A program made the position numbers and the translations under genes. The notes under the pieces are model-generated. The model saw nothing but the letters and a program-made list of their open reading frames with translations, made no database searches and was not told where the DNA came from. Of a stretch of DNA of 64,000 bases, positions 30,328 through 44,401 are shown in pieces. Every line of letters begins with the position of its first letter. The first letter of the stretch is position 1. The DNA comes from Cristatella mucedo (lineage: Eukaryota > Bryozoa > Phylactolaemata > Cristatellidae), in contig WPIO01000023.1 in the NCBI GenBank assembly GCA_009760855.2, positions 5,508,501 through 5,572,500 of the forward strand. Reading direction: 5' to 3'.

Positions 30328-30485
30328 CGGTGAGCCGGGATGGCTCACTCGGTAAGGCGATTGCTTTACACGACCTTGGGACCAAGGTCGTGGGTTCGAA
30401 TCCTGTGGTGGGCGATTCTTTATCGCTGCCACTGCAAGCGGTGGTGATAGCCACATGGGCTCTTCTGTCACTATGAGACTCTTGA
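30328..30485 (+). repeat. tRNA-derived SINE, family B
   Basis: Best copy of this family: A-box-like GGATGGCTCACTCGGTAAGG and perfect B box GGTTCGAATCC (30391-30401), then GGGCGATTCTTTATCGCTGCCACTGCAAGCGGTGGTGATAGCC. Not a functional tRNA gene, because no acceptor stem closes. Confidence 0.8.
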
Positions 30486-30499
30486 ATCGGCGAGTACTT

Positions 30500-31858
30500 T
30501 CTTTTTATTTTATTTTTTTCTGGGAGGGGCAGTGTTAAATCCCTGTCTGAGGAGGTGACGTCGGCACCATGCTGCATTTGTGCAAAGCAGGAAATCCCTT
30601 CCTGGCACATAGGGAACCGAATCCCAATGCCAGCCATAATTGCAGGAGCTGCGCCTAAGCACAAAGAATGGCAAGAACAATCCAGAGGGGTGACCCTTAG
30701 GCTTAGGAGACATCGGTTTAATTTAGCACATGCATTTGGCTCAAAGGGCAAACCAAAACTAGGCAACCGCTTACAAGAAATTCTTCAATGTAATGCTAAT
30801 CAGAAAACGCCACTGGCCGATGTTCTTGTTACCACTGCATCGATTTCTTGCATCGTTTCGAACGACTGCTGGCCTATGGCTGTACATAACAGTGCTTCAA
30901 GCTTTCGATCACTACCAAGGAAAGGCATGACATGGTAGTTAAGAGGTATTTCTAGACAGGAGATACTTGGCACATCCAATAAATCTTAATCGGCAGAGTA
31001 CCAACGGCTACAAAATAACATCCTTACAAAATGGCGACTATGTGCCGGAAAGTTGGGAAGCTGATCCAGAAACTTAAAGAAGTGGCTCATTGTGCATGGT
31101 TTTTGGGTTTCCGGTAAGCAAAGCAACGTAGTACTAGCATGCAGCAGCCTTTGCAACCAAAAATGCCGACTCGTGCGATTCATATGTTTTGGTAAAAGTT
31201 TGTAGGCCAGGAGATCATAAAACACTTGATGCATTTGGAGCCACATAACCTTGATTCCAAGGGTATGTGGCTTTTCGAGACAGTACACTATCTAAACCAG
31301 GAAAGAGTTCACACTAGCTGCTTCTAAGTTGTACGGTAATAATATTCCAGTCTAATGCAAGAGGTGTAAATATCAATGGCAACAGGTACATCACAGCAAC
31401 GAGCAACTAAATAAAGGTCAAAGGTAAGGCTGACAGTAACGATAGCTGAATATTATAAGTACCACATAAAGAAGAAAGGCCAATAGGAATGAGCACGGCT
31501 AGACACCAAAACCCCAGTTTATGTGCTTGAATAAAAGTAAAGCAGAGTAAATGATGCCTCACTTTCAAATAACAAAATAGTGCTCAAAAACCATCCATAC
31601 CTTCTACTAAGGTGAGACAACATCCCGCAAGCAATGTTTATGTGAGAAGACTACGATGGCTTGGTCTGCAGCTGCGTGACAACAAGCAAGGGCATCTGCT
31701 GGAATGCATGGAGCATGAGCGCCCAGCAGTGCCTCAGGTCGAGCTGTAACTAAAGGTAAACGAAATTCGGCTCGGCAAGGAAAAAAAGCCTCAGCTGCTA
31801 GAAGCTGCGCACGACGAAATTGATTGATCGAAAAACACAAGTGTGACCTGTGAGGCAT
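30500..31858. other. No gene recognised
   Basis: Open frames of up to about 150 codons exist on both strands (for example minus 30766-30311) but overlap a SINE or lack similarity. This stretch lies downstream of the C15orf61-like gene and may include its 3' UTR. Confidence 0.4.
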
Positions 31859-34341
<2,483 letters not shown>

Positions 34342-34719
34342 TCAAATGCCGTTGCAGCCGAGGGAAGCACGGCGCAGTTGCACGCACTACAGCGAGCGGG
34401 CAGTAAACTATTTTTCGTTTCCGGTCCGCGGGAGAGGTGAGTGCATAGATATCGGTTTTGCTTCCCTCACCCCGGCGATTGATTGCCAAGGGGAAGGGGC
34501 AGCACGATGTACGACGTAGAAGGCGGTATTATTTAGTGCAATTGACCAGCAGGTTTCTAAAAAATTAATGCATTCCGAGGAAGACGCAAATGAATACGGA
34601 AGCCTTCACACAATCACAAGCACATCTCACCACACGAGGTGGAGTCCCATACTAACGCCAGGTAGCTTAAAAATATTCCAACAAATCTATCAGGATCTGG
34701 TTCTGTAACTATCTGGATT

Positions 34720-35365
34720 AACAATTTTACTATATATCATTTTTGCATGAAATAACTTTTAAATCGTCCAAATGCGCTAATGACGTCAAGCTCAAAACTG
34801 AAGCACCTTTCTTTTTCTGACAGAAATAAAAAGAGTGATCTCCTGATTGGTATATCTCAATCTTTCTCGGTAGGTATTCTAAACATTCCAGCAGCTATTC
34901 AGTTACTTGGTCTTATTGCACAATTAAATCCAAGAATAAATATTTCAAATTCAGAGTAATAACATTCGTTTAGTCCTAGAACATGTAATCTTAGTAAAAA
35001 CTGAGCATTTTCTTGTGTCGGTAAGAATCCTTTTCCAATACTTCTGCTCAGAGGCACTTTATCTAGATTAATTTGGTTTTTTTAATCAATTATGCTACCT
35101 GGAGAATATCTGTAGCTTCCATCTTTAGTAAAGCAGTCAGTAGAGCATTCTAGTTTTGTTTGAAATTTCATGCAAGTATTTTGCAACTACTGGCTGGCTC
35201 AAATACTTTACCAAATAATATTGACGCATATTTTACTTCTCCTCTTTTTTATAAGTAATTTTGGGTTTTCGTTGTGCCATTTTTTTATCTCGAGGTCTGT
35301 TTGATCTCCAGATATGGCATTGCTACCTAACACAGAATATACCTCTGATTCACCGATGTTGAAGT
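34720..35365 (-). pseudogene. Nuclease remnant of element 2
   Basis: In scattered frames: NIGESEVYSVLGSNA (about 35360-35315), CYYSEFEIFILGFNC (about 34950-34905) and IPTEKD-type blocks, in the order seen at 22134-22919. The PD-ExK core is partly lost. The conserved end block with PDPDRFVGIF is near 34700. Confidence 0.7.
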
Positions 35366-35539
35366 TAATTGATTTTTTCCACTAATCTGAACCTTGAAGA
35401 AATTTAGTTTTTGCCATATTATTCTATTGTTGGAAAATATGTTAAATTATTTAATGTTAATGTGATTATATTGACGCTGAATGATTTAACGTATACTAAT
35501 ATATTTTATTGTAGAATAACGATACAACAAGCGCAGGTA

Positions 35540-36430
35540 GTTCGCCGTTCATCCCCGCGGCTGAGCGTTATCGTGCTGAATGACAGCAGAGTAATTCGGC
35601 CAATCGCTTCAATGTCTCCTCTAGTCGGCAAGAATAATATATTTGGAATATATAGGTCTACCTTCACTCTTGGATTTATATCTGCGATATCAATTATATG
35701 CAACGAAGTGCATCGAGTAAGAAATTCACATTTGTCTTCTATGTAATTTATTTAAGGATTAGCTAAGTTGCAACTTACATTAATTCTGTTTACTCTTTTG
35801 TTTTCTGGTAATGTATTTGTATTCCAAGCTTTATCTGTTCCAGGGAAATATATAGCTTTTTCAATTCTTTCATAAGGGGTTCATTCTACCATAGTAGGAT
35901 CAAATGAGCCCTAATTATTTAAATCTAAACCAAGTGTATCTACTATACTTTCTGTCACGCCTGATGAATTTTACAAGAAGCACCGCGTAGTCACAAACTA
36001 CTAGCATTATTATCTTATTAACTGTATTCGCGGAGAACCTAATTTCAAATCGTTTACTTCTTGCATTAGGATAATAATAATCGTCATGATTTACGAAACC
36101 ACCGCCCGCTAAACCCAAATCCTACATACTATTCCTAAGCGCCGTTTGAGTACATTTAATAGTTGGTTGGAATCATAATAGCCCGGCTTAATGACCATAT
36201 TATTATGATTCCAACCAACCATAGCTGAAGCATTCCTATCAGTCATCGATCTTCTATACCAAAGCAAGCCATTTATACTAGAAATTATATTAGAAATGAC
36301 TTTATTTGTTTACATGAATTAAACCCATATTAATCCAAATTTGTTTCAACCTTTTTCTTGTAGGATTATTAGAGGAGATCATGCTTTTGTTGAGCTATTA
36401 GTAGTTCCAGTTATTCTTAATGACAGCTAT
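35540..36430 (-). pseudogene. Penton-like minor capsid protein 2 remnant of element 2
   Basis: Blocks WYRRSMTDR, KPGYYDSNQL and IADINPRVKVDLYIPNILFL with LPTRGDIEAI match 19056-19955 in order. Dense stops. It contains the perfect 19-bp inverted repeat at 36162-36219. Confidence 0.8.
36162..36219. repeat. Perfect 19-bp inverted repeat with 20-bp loop
   Basis: Left arm GTTGGTTGGAATCATAATA (36162-36180); right arm is its exact reverse complement (36201-36219). The right arm covers the conserved GYYDSN codons; the left arm replaces unrelated sequence compared with element 1. Confidence 0.9.
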
Positions 36431-36440
36431 TATATTGAGA

Positions 36441-37278
36441 TTATATTTCAAAAACCTCTATCACAGTTTGATATTTCTGTCCTTCGAAATCTAATACCCT
36501 ATGATCTTTATTAATAGCAGTAATAAGTATATCAGAAACTGTTACTACAACTAGGTCGTGGTATTCACTCGTTGTTGGCTCATACACGAAGAATTTTCAA
36601 GGATATAAATGATCAGAAAAGCTTCTAGTAACGCAATTTAGTTCTAGTTATGTAACTAGTTCCACTAGCCACCAAATTGCAGTGCATTGTTATTAAACTG
36701 TTCCTGAAACAGAGGCCCCTTTCTTTGATACCACTTTTACTCAGGGGGAAACATTTGTAATATAAGAAATTTTGTGATATACTGACGCAAAGCCAGGGTC
36801 AATCGTATAAGAATATCTAATACAATCTAACATTTCCTTTATTGTAGATCTACCAGCTAAGAATGTCCATTTAACTGGCATCATAATCGATGAATTTGAT
36901 ATGTAGCAGAATCTATACCAATCTCAAATTCATCAGCATTTTCTCCTGATTAAACTGTAGTTATTTATTGCAACCGAAATTCAAACATCAAAGTCAACTG
37001 AAGCTGCAAAATGTGTCCCTGGTCTTATCATTACTGCTTGTTTTGATCCTCTAGCTACTCTATAAAAAATGTATTTTCTGAAGTAGTAATGTTTTTATGG
37101 AATTAAACCCTTCAAATTTCTTAAACCCAATCTTAAATTGTTTACTTTTAAGATTATTGATATATTTATTCTTATTCTAACAGGATTGGTTGTACCACTA
37201 ATATTAAAAATGTATCCTTCTCTAAAAACTTTCACATGATCTAATATATCATTAGCTGCTTTTTCCTAAGTCACTCAT
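36441..37278 (-). pseudogene. Penton-like minor capsid protein 1 remnant of element 2
   Basis: GAATATAG is directly followed by ATG at 37278 and the codons MSDLGKSS, as in element 1. Later blocks FEIGIDSAT and VLDFEGQKYQTVIEVFEI, then TAA 36443-36441, match 18096-19046. No repeat expansion is present at the equivalent of 18548. Confidence 0.8.
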
Positions 37279-37751
37279 CTATATTCTCAAATGAAATAAG
37301 ATTTTGATTGTTCTAGCAATATAACTTGTTTGAGAATTTCTTGAATTCACAAGAAATTGACTGCAGAACTTATCGAACTTATTACTCCAGTGTTTCCAGC
37401 AGCAATTTCTGTAAGCCAGAGTTCTGATTTGTTTCCTATTTCAGATTCACTTTTTATCATTATTTGAACAATTTATACTCCCGTTCCACTCATAAGAAGC
37501 TTATTTATGTAATCAAGAATGCCTTCTTTTGGCTAACTTTGTTTTTATCTATAGCTTCATTCTATGATTTTATTCTAATCAGAGTATCCGGTACATCATC
37601 TTTATTTATACTGTCTAACATCAATTTGATTTCCCGATGCAGCAATGCCTTTCTTCTCTCTTTATTGCAGGAATTCTTAACAGAACTCTTTTAATGCGTC
37701 TGATTTCTTCAAATTCACATTTTTCTATTTCAGGAGCTATTGTATTCTTTA

Positions 37752-38345
37752 TTACTTAAAGCTTGGATAACCATAAAATAATCTTGCATTAGCAATTTTG
37801 AACTTTTTAGGATTTCTCGCTTTCACATAGTCACAGATTTCTTCTCGTACACTAAAAGGTACCTCTCTTCCTTCAGGTAATACATCTAAAACACTCTACA
37901 GTTTAGTTTTGGTTACTTTAGCAGTTCCTGTCGTTGGATAGATTCACAGTTGTTTTGCTACGTCTGAAAAGTAATAACTGCTTCATTTGTTTAAATATTT
38001 AGACCATTTGCCTTAGGGGCACTAACCACCCCTAATGCTTTCTTATATTCTCCTTCTTCAATGGCTCTAGCAGCTTTGCCTGAAGTAATATAATATCGGT
38101 AGCTGGCTGTAGTGCTTTTAAACTTTCAATATATTTCTTGGTTTCATACAGAGCAGCTAGTTTTGAGCCTTGCTTTTTTAAGTTTATCTAAACCAATATT
38201 TTCCGAGTTATTAGTTAATTTTTCTATCTCTGCTTCCAATATCTGTATTTATTGATCATTTAGAAGTTTTGTCTCATCTCATAGGTCTTGGAGATTTTGA
38301 ATCTTTCTCTCGTAGTCTATTGCCTCTAGTACGCAACCACGGTAG
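37752..38345 (-). pseudogene. Homologue of the 17081-18093 gene in element 2
   Basis: Starts with a RGCVLEAIDYERKIQNLQ-like block and ends with VREEICDYVKARNPKKFKIA before TAA. It lacks the Pro-rich stretch seen in element 1. Dense stops. Confidence 0.7.
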
Positions 38346-38394
38346 GTACGGTTATTTTTTTTAAAGACCTTCCTGTTGAAAATCTATACTATCT

Positions 38395-39045
38395 TTTTTA
38401 ATTAAATATTGTTATTTTTTGTTTCCCACAAGAATCTTCAGTCCAAAAGCATCCTTCTGATTCTGCCTTGAAGTCAATCACAAAGTAGCCAAACATATCT
38501 TGAATTAAAGAATTCAGCTATTATTGAAGCATTTTTTATCAATATCTCCAATATATGAATCCCTAATGTACTCGATGTCAGTAGCATTTTTTGTGAAAAT
38601 TCTCATCCTATTTAATGGTGTTCCTGATTTCTCTGCCTAGTTTGTTAGTGAAACCTTGTGCAAGATAAAAAGGTATTTAGTCCTTGATGTCTATCTCTAG
38701 TAAAGTAATCAAGAATTTTTGCTTGATCTTCAGTAAGTATGTCATCCAAAGTGGTATATTTCTACATTAGGCATCTCTTCAATTCCATCGATTCAAACAT
38801 AAGCATCATTAGCCATTCCATCTGTCAACGAATTAAGTCCGCCGTATAACTTCTGATCGAGACTAGAAGCCACTGTCGTAAAGGTATGATAACTAAGCAT
38901 TCCACAGGCGATCCAATTCATTATCAGTTGAAACTTTCCTGACCCACTTGGTTCTCAAACCAGAGATCTAATTGGAAATTTTGGTCACGGCTCTTTATGA
39001 TAAGTTTCCCGATCTAGTTCAAAAGTTGAATGCGTGAACTTTCAT
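38395..39045 (-). pseudogene. Packaging ATPase remnant of element 2
   Basis: ATG at 39045, MKVHAFNF, then in changing frames EPSGSGKFQLIMNWIACGML (Walker A), VASSLDQKLYGGL and DIEYIRDSYIGDIDKK, matching 16401-17069 in order. Confidence 0.85.
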
Positions 39046-39095
39046 ATTTATTATTCATACAACTTCACTTGCAAATCTTTCGTATTGTATAGAAA

Positions 39096-39420
39096 ATGAA
39101 TATTTAATCAATAAATGTAAAAATAATACAGATTATTTTCTCGAGGAATACAGTACACTGGTATCCAGTGTCCAAGTGGAATGCTAGGAATGATTAAGGC
39201 CAACTGCGAAATTTGTGAAAGACAAAAGTAAAAGTTTGTTAGACTGAGATCTAAATCTCCGGAAGTTCGTTTGGGAGTATTATATTATGGACGTAGTTTA
39301 GGTACTGGAGTTTTATTACTTGGACGGAAGTTGGGTTCCATAATGAAAATGACAAACAGGCCAATCATGGACTTAAAAAGCAATTAAGAAACTGGTATTT
39401 AAAAAAATCCCAGGCACACC
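39096..39420 (+). pseudogene. Zinc-ribbon (DUF5679-like) remnant of element 2
   Basis: GTATAG (39087-39092), then ATG at 39096. The second zinc knuckle is better kept than in element 1: MIKANCEICERQK, then KFVRLRSKS. Shared orientation relative to the polymerase supports homology with 15945-16373. Confidence 0.65.
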
Positions 39421-39474
39421 ATTGAATGACATTGATTTAGTGAATTGTGTAAAATAATTGAATGATTACCACTT

Positions 39475-39725
39475 TTGAAGTGTATTTGCGAAAGATTAAA
39501 TGTCCTCATTGGTTTCAAATTCAAATAAATGTTTTATAAGCAATACTGGGGAATCTGACAGTGCAATATATCACTGGATTGCTGTAAAAAATTGAAGTTT
39601 TTCAACTTTCCCATTGCAAAGTTATAGCGATACTGATTGCAGCAGACGTTGTCCAGAATTCCTCAAACCCACAGAGACTAATTATTTTGGAGCTACAATG
39701 AATATCTTGTTTAATTTTTTCCATT
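39475..39725 (+). pseudogene. Adenain-like protease remnant of element 2
   Basis: SNTGESDSAIYHWIAVKN keeps the His-Trp of the active site; SDTDCSRRCPEFLKP holds the Cys block. The Asp-containing middle is deleted. Confidence 0.7.
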
Positions 39726-39899
39726 AAAAATACTTTCTATCTATAGTGAAAAATGGCAAGAAAATTTAATCATCAAAAATTCAGCCCACACTCCATTTTC
39801 TGTTTTTCCGATGATAGGAAAGTGTAAAACTATAAGACTCCACAGTAATGATTCATAAAAGCACTTCACTGAGGATCAGAGCGGAGCAAACAATATCAA

Positions 39900-40245
39900 G
39901 AGATTCAAAGCAACGGATACATTATTATATTTATTTTGATTCTCATCCAGAACTCGAAGAAAAAGTTAATTAACTAATTGATAATGCATGTGCTGAACTT
40001 TGTATTCCAAATAAAGAATCAAGGTCAACCATTGGAGTGAGATTTGACTTCTGTCCATATTGCTCAATTATTTAAGCACCGGATAGTAAAAGAATACTAA
40101 TTAAAAAAGCTAAAGACATTTTTAATAAGCTTGGAGCTGATTTTGGAATAACAAGATTACTAAATGAATCATGCGCTACAAGAGACTCTCATGATGGTAT
40201 CTAAAGACTCAATTATAGATTTAAGCTAGATTAGGTAAGGATTCA
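39900..40245 (+). pseudogene. Homologue of the 15002-15489 gene in element 2
   Basis: Readable blocks CIPNKESRSTIGVRFDF and KKAKDIFNKLGADFGITRLL align in order with the element 1 gene. Stops interrupt it. Confidence 0.6.
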
Positions 40246-40439
40246 TAGCCTCCTGTTTAAGCACGTGAAACTATTGATACAAATGATTTATAAACAAGTA
40301 TTTGTGTAACTTTTTCTGCTTTCACCTCATTAACTTGAAGTATTATTTCCATTTCTTTTATTTGTTTAGTGTTTATGTCTCTCATTCTTTTAACTAGGCA
40401 CCTTGGAATAACGCTTGATTTTGAAAATTCTTTTAATAA

Positions 40440-40690
40440 AAATAATAGTCCATGCTTTTTATAGCACCCTCAGAGAACTCAGTCCGTTTCTAGGCACTTC
40501 GAATCTGCTGCAAAGAAAGCATAATTAAGTGGTTAGTGGTAGAATGCTCAATGAAAACAAGCATACCATAGTTAAAGGTGACATGTACAGGGTCAGCATG
40601 CAAATACGGTTCGTAGCAGCATGCAGTGTCAGCGCCCATAAGATCACAAAGAAAGAATCACGTGTACCCACTAAATGCTGTGATACATAG
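40440..40690 (-). repeat. LINE 3' tail inserted in element 2
   Basis: TTTTATAGCACCCTCAGAGAACTCAGTCCGTTTCTAGGCACTTCGAATCTGCTGCAAAGAAAG and the GGTGACATGTACAGGGTCAGCATGCAA block match the LINE tail on the minus strand. It lies directly after the end of the PLA2-like remnant. Confidence 0.8.
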
Positions 40691-40699
40691 TTGCTTGAG

Positions 40700-41326
40700 G
40701 GATTGATTATAAGCTTTTTCTTTGAGTAAGTCTTCAGCCATTGAGCCATTTATACCAAGTCCGAGTTTAGATTTTACAGAAAGTGCTGACTCAATGCTCA
40801 CATCATCTTTTCGGACGTAATTTAGTTGCCTTGGATACAATGCGATTCCTGCTGCTGACTCCGCTAGAACTAAGTCTGAAAGAATTCTAATTTGTGTTCT
40901 GTGGGGTTCCTTCATGCTTAAATTTTCGATGTAGTCATTTGCATCCACGTTTAATTATTTCCCTAAACTTTGCTCCAGAGCCAGCATAAGAAGACCTGCC
41001 AGTATTAACAAATTTTTTGCCATGAAAATCTTTACTTTAGTCGCCACTTGGTAACTGATAATACAAATCTTTTTACTTATGAAATTAACTATTCCTGATC
41101 CAAATTTTAATTGAGTAGAACTGAATCAATGTATGAGCCTTTTTCTAATGATCTTCATTTTTCTCTACCGTTCCTCTGTCTTTGAGTTAGTAATACTCGG
41201 CTGCTATCTATTAGACTGTTAAATGTCAGCCTTAGTGAAACAGGTTCAGAAGATTGCGATTGTATTTTCAGTTGGACTTCACTTTGTCCAAGATTAACAG
41301 GCGATTAACTAATTCTCTTTCTCTCC

Positions 41327-41330
<4 letters not shown>
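40700..41330 (-). pseudogene. PLA2-like protein remnant of element 2
   Basis: The C-terminal 90 codons (40948-40700) are open and align with element 1 (LSDLVLAESAAGIALYPRQL). Upstream, GRSSYAGSGAKFRE matches the calcium-loop region and SEPVSLRL the N-terminal part. The catalytic His-Asp helix is degraded. Confidence 0.75.
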
Positions 41331-41383
<53 letters not shown>

Positions 41384-41395
41384 ATAATAATAAAT
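41313..41395 (+). repeat. (CT)n-(TA)n-(TAA)n compound microsatellite
   Basis: CT run to about 41361, TA run to about 41382, then TAATAATAATAAA. It may have grown from a LINE or SINE 3' end, which has the order CTCT..TATATA..(TTA)n. Confidence 0.85.
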
Positions 41396-41735
41396 TTAAC
41401 ACTTTCAATTTATCTCGTATTTTTATCATTATGTATTTCCTTGGTGATTTTTCTTCCTCATAAAGTTGCCAATAGCAATGCAGATTCTGCTTTGTAATCA
41501 CAAATCTTTGAGCCGATCATTGATTTTTTTTAAAGCATTTACACTCGCTACGCGTTCAGGAAAATATTCCAGTCCAGATTTCTCAACCAAGTCAATTTAT
41601 TTATTAGGATAATTCAATCGGTTAATTACTCCAGACGTGTATATTTTTTTGAAAGTTAGGTATCAATGTCCCAATTCAATATCTGTTTTACCTTTTTAAG
41701 TCTGAAACTGCATTGTGAAGTATAGAAGTTTATCT
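41370..41735 (-). pseudogene. Homologue of the 13253-13571 gene in element 2
   Basis: KTDIELGH, SGVINRLNYPNK and CDYKAESALLLATL appear in the order of the element 1 gene. Confidence 0.6.
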
Positions 41736-41739
41736 AATT

Positions 41740-43537
41740 AATGCACTCATTCTTTCTTCAAGAGTTTCTATTGGGGGTGCTTCATCAGTATACATTGTGA
41801 TATCAATAATATTTATGATCTCAGCAACTGCCACAGCAATACTAATTACTGTGCCTACTGTTCCGATAATGGTGCAATGGAAGCAATGGTAGCAGGTATG
41901 GCAGGTAATATCCCTCCACTACGAACTTAAGGAAAAGTTTTAAACCGTGATTTGGAATCTAGCGCTGATATATTCCAGTCAATGTTTTCACCAAATGTGT
42001 GAGAATCTTTATAACAATAATAATAATGCACTGGATACAGCGCTCTCAGAGAACTCAATCTCTTTCTAGGCGCTTTACATTTGCTGCAAAGGAAACACGA
42101 TCGAAAGGTGGGTAATATCATGCTTGATAAAGAACATGAATAAAATGGTTAGGGGTGACATGCACAAGGTCAGCATGCAAGCATTGTTAGTGGCAAGCAA
42201 CACAGCACGGGTAAGCATATAAAGCATGAATCACACGGACCAAATAAAGGCTGTCGGAAATAGGTGCGTTTTTAATTTCTTTTTAAATGTAATCAAGTCA
42301 GGGGATGTCGTGAGGCAGGTCGGGGGTGAGTTTCAGGCTTTGGGAGCATATGCATGGTCTCCAAAGGATTTGAGGTTTGTATGAGGTATAGGTAAGCAAT
42401 TCGATTCCGAATAGCGGGTGGTACGATCCTTAGCCTGGTGGGGGAGTAGATCGGATAGGTAGGCTGGAGCCAAAGAATAAAGGGGAGCTAAAAGTGAGCG
42501 ACAAAACTTTGAAGTCAATCTGTTGCTTGACTGTGAACCAGTGCAGGTCGGCAAGAAGTGGTGTGATGTGGCGACTGCTAAGCTCACAGCAGATAAGTCT
42601 AGCCGCAGAGTTTTGCACTGGCTGTTTTGCACCAGCTTTGCACTTGCTGGCCCACCTGCATGTGCAATCCGGCAAGCACCCGATTGCACATGCCGGTAGG
42701 CCAGCAATCAGTGAGTTACAGAAGTCAAGACGAGATGTCGCAAATGCATGGACTAACTTTGGTGTGGTATCCCGATCTAAACAAGCCAGAATTTTAGCCA
42801 CGTTAGGTAGCTGAAATGAGGCAGACATGATTGTAGAACTGATGTGGTCGTCTAACGAAAGGTCACTTTTGAGTATGACACCTAAATTTCAACAAAATAT
42901 ACGTTATTAGGATTTATATACCAATCCGAATAGATTATTCGGCTTCAAGTGCTTTCTCATTGATATAGTAACCAACTTCTAAGCCTGCAATCATTTTCCT
43001 AGACCAGTTTTTTTTCTCTGCAATAGTTTTTCGGTCCACATTCCCATGTTTCCCTGAAGATATATTTTCAGCTATTTGTTTTACGAATAATCCAATATAA
43101 AAATTCCGCTTAAGGCTCCTAAGAACCCTCCTAAAGTTTTAGTAGCAGCTCTAGTAACTATGAAAGACTGTAAAACTTTTGGAAAAATTCTAGCTATTTC
43201 ACTAGGAGTAGATAAACTAAATGCTATTGCAATCTTTGGATCAACTTTAATGAATGCTTTTGAAGCAAAATTAGCACCAGATGCTACTCCTTATAACGCA
43301 TTTTTTGTATCGATTCCAGATTTGAGTTCTCTAGAAATTCCTTGCCCAAGCATTTTCTTTGACAGCGAACTCACGACGCTAGTTCTTGATTTTAGTTCTT
43401 TGTCAATTTCATATTTCGAAGACTTATTAAGTTTAATTAGGTTTCCTGTTCCTAACGGGAGATATTTTCATCTTATTCTAGAGCCAGATAATAACTTTTG
43501 CATGCTGCTTTTGGCTGAGATTAATTTCTGTTTTCAT
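41740..43537 (-). pseudogene. Membrane-active-type protein of element 2, split by a LINE
   Basis: The ATG at 43537-43535 lies 10 bp from the divergent fibre start. The N-terminal part, missing from element 1, includes LPLGTGNLIKLNKSSKYEID; then SEIARIFPKVLQSF and KTLGGFLGALSGIFILDY match element 1 near 12600-12720. A LINE (42005-42885) splits the gene after a GLEVGYYINEKAL block. The conserved VRSGGILPAIPATIASIA resumes at about 41930. Confidence 0.75.
42005..42885 (-). mobile_element. 5'-truncated LINE with reverse transcriptase C-terminus
   Basis: On the minus strand the 132-codon frame 42828-42430 contains FATSRLDFCNSLIAGLPACA, HITPLLADLHWFTVKQQIDF and FKVLSLTF, the C-terminal signature of CR1/RTE-like non-LTR polymerases. 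A second frame continues SYLSDLL- and NLKSFGDHAYAPKA-like blocks. The 3' UTR tail and an AATAATAAT end lie at 42012-42250. It is inserted in element 2. Confidence 0.85.
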
Positions 43538-43547
43538 TCTGTATAGG
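43538..43547. promoter_or_regulatory. 10-bp bidirectional start region TCTGTATAGG
   Basis: The complete intergenic sequence between the minus-strand ATG (43537-43535) and the plus-strand ATG (43548). Same length and same TATAG core as 24293-24302 in element 1. Confidence 0.75.
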
Positions 43548-44395
43548 ATGTCTTCCTTATTCACCAAAGTAAATGGAACTCTTTTATCTGACTTACATTG
43601 TCAATATAACTGAATTATGAATGTTGGTCAACCAATGAACGATACTGATGCAATTAGGTTAGACTACGCACTATTGACTGATTTTGTAGAAAACTCAGCA
43701 ACTAATTTTGGAAACGGAACAGAAACTGTCTCTAATAGCTTCCTAGCTAAATCTAATGCAAAGATGGGGTCTCAACCCAGTAAAAAAACCCATGTGAGGT
43801 CAAAGGAAATTCACCTGATAAAACAGGATTCGAAAGTGACAGACCTCATAAAATAATCAACTACGGATTGTTATATAAAATGTCGCAATTCATAGGGAGT
43901 ACTTTATGGCAACCTCGATCTTGGAAACAAGACACTTGCTAGTTACGTTAATTAAGACATTACAAATAAATTTGTTCTTGATCGAGTATAAAGTAGTATT
44001 TAGGGTAAGTACTTAAGAATTACATGTTATCCATTTTTTTAAATAGGAAGTTTCATACTTTAACTTTTAATAGAACCAATGGTAAAGGTGGAGAAAATAT
44101 TCAAGATTTCAGATTACTCGTGTAGATGAAAGTTTTCGATCCCAAAGGTAATCCCGCTAGTTTCACAATTGCACTTCCGACATTTATACCTGGATCATAG
44201 ACAACTTTAGAAGGATATCCAGAGCGCTTATAATGATACCAAGTGAGGGTGTCGAGATGGAATTAAATAATACTGGGTTTATAACTGGAACTCTAATGTC
44301 ACTAGTCAGTCCTAATGTTACCTGCAAATATTTAATCAATAACTTCTATGTCGACAAATCAATTCCGTATGTAGATTGTATTGTTAATATAGTAT
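43548..44395 (+). pseudogene. Fibre-like gene A of element 2
   Basis: Begins MSSLFTKVNGTLLSDLH, then after a stop DTDAIRLDYALLTDFVENSA, matching element 1 gene A, with PHKIINYGLLYKM further on. Dense breaks after 43860. Confidence 0.75.
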
Positions 44396-44401
44396 AGAAA
44401 G

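Noticed and set aside
30336-30420. Functional tRNA gene
   Set aside because: Pol III boxes are present, but there is no closing acceptor stem and the body continues into a repeated SINE sequence.
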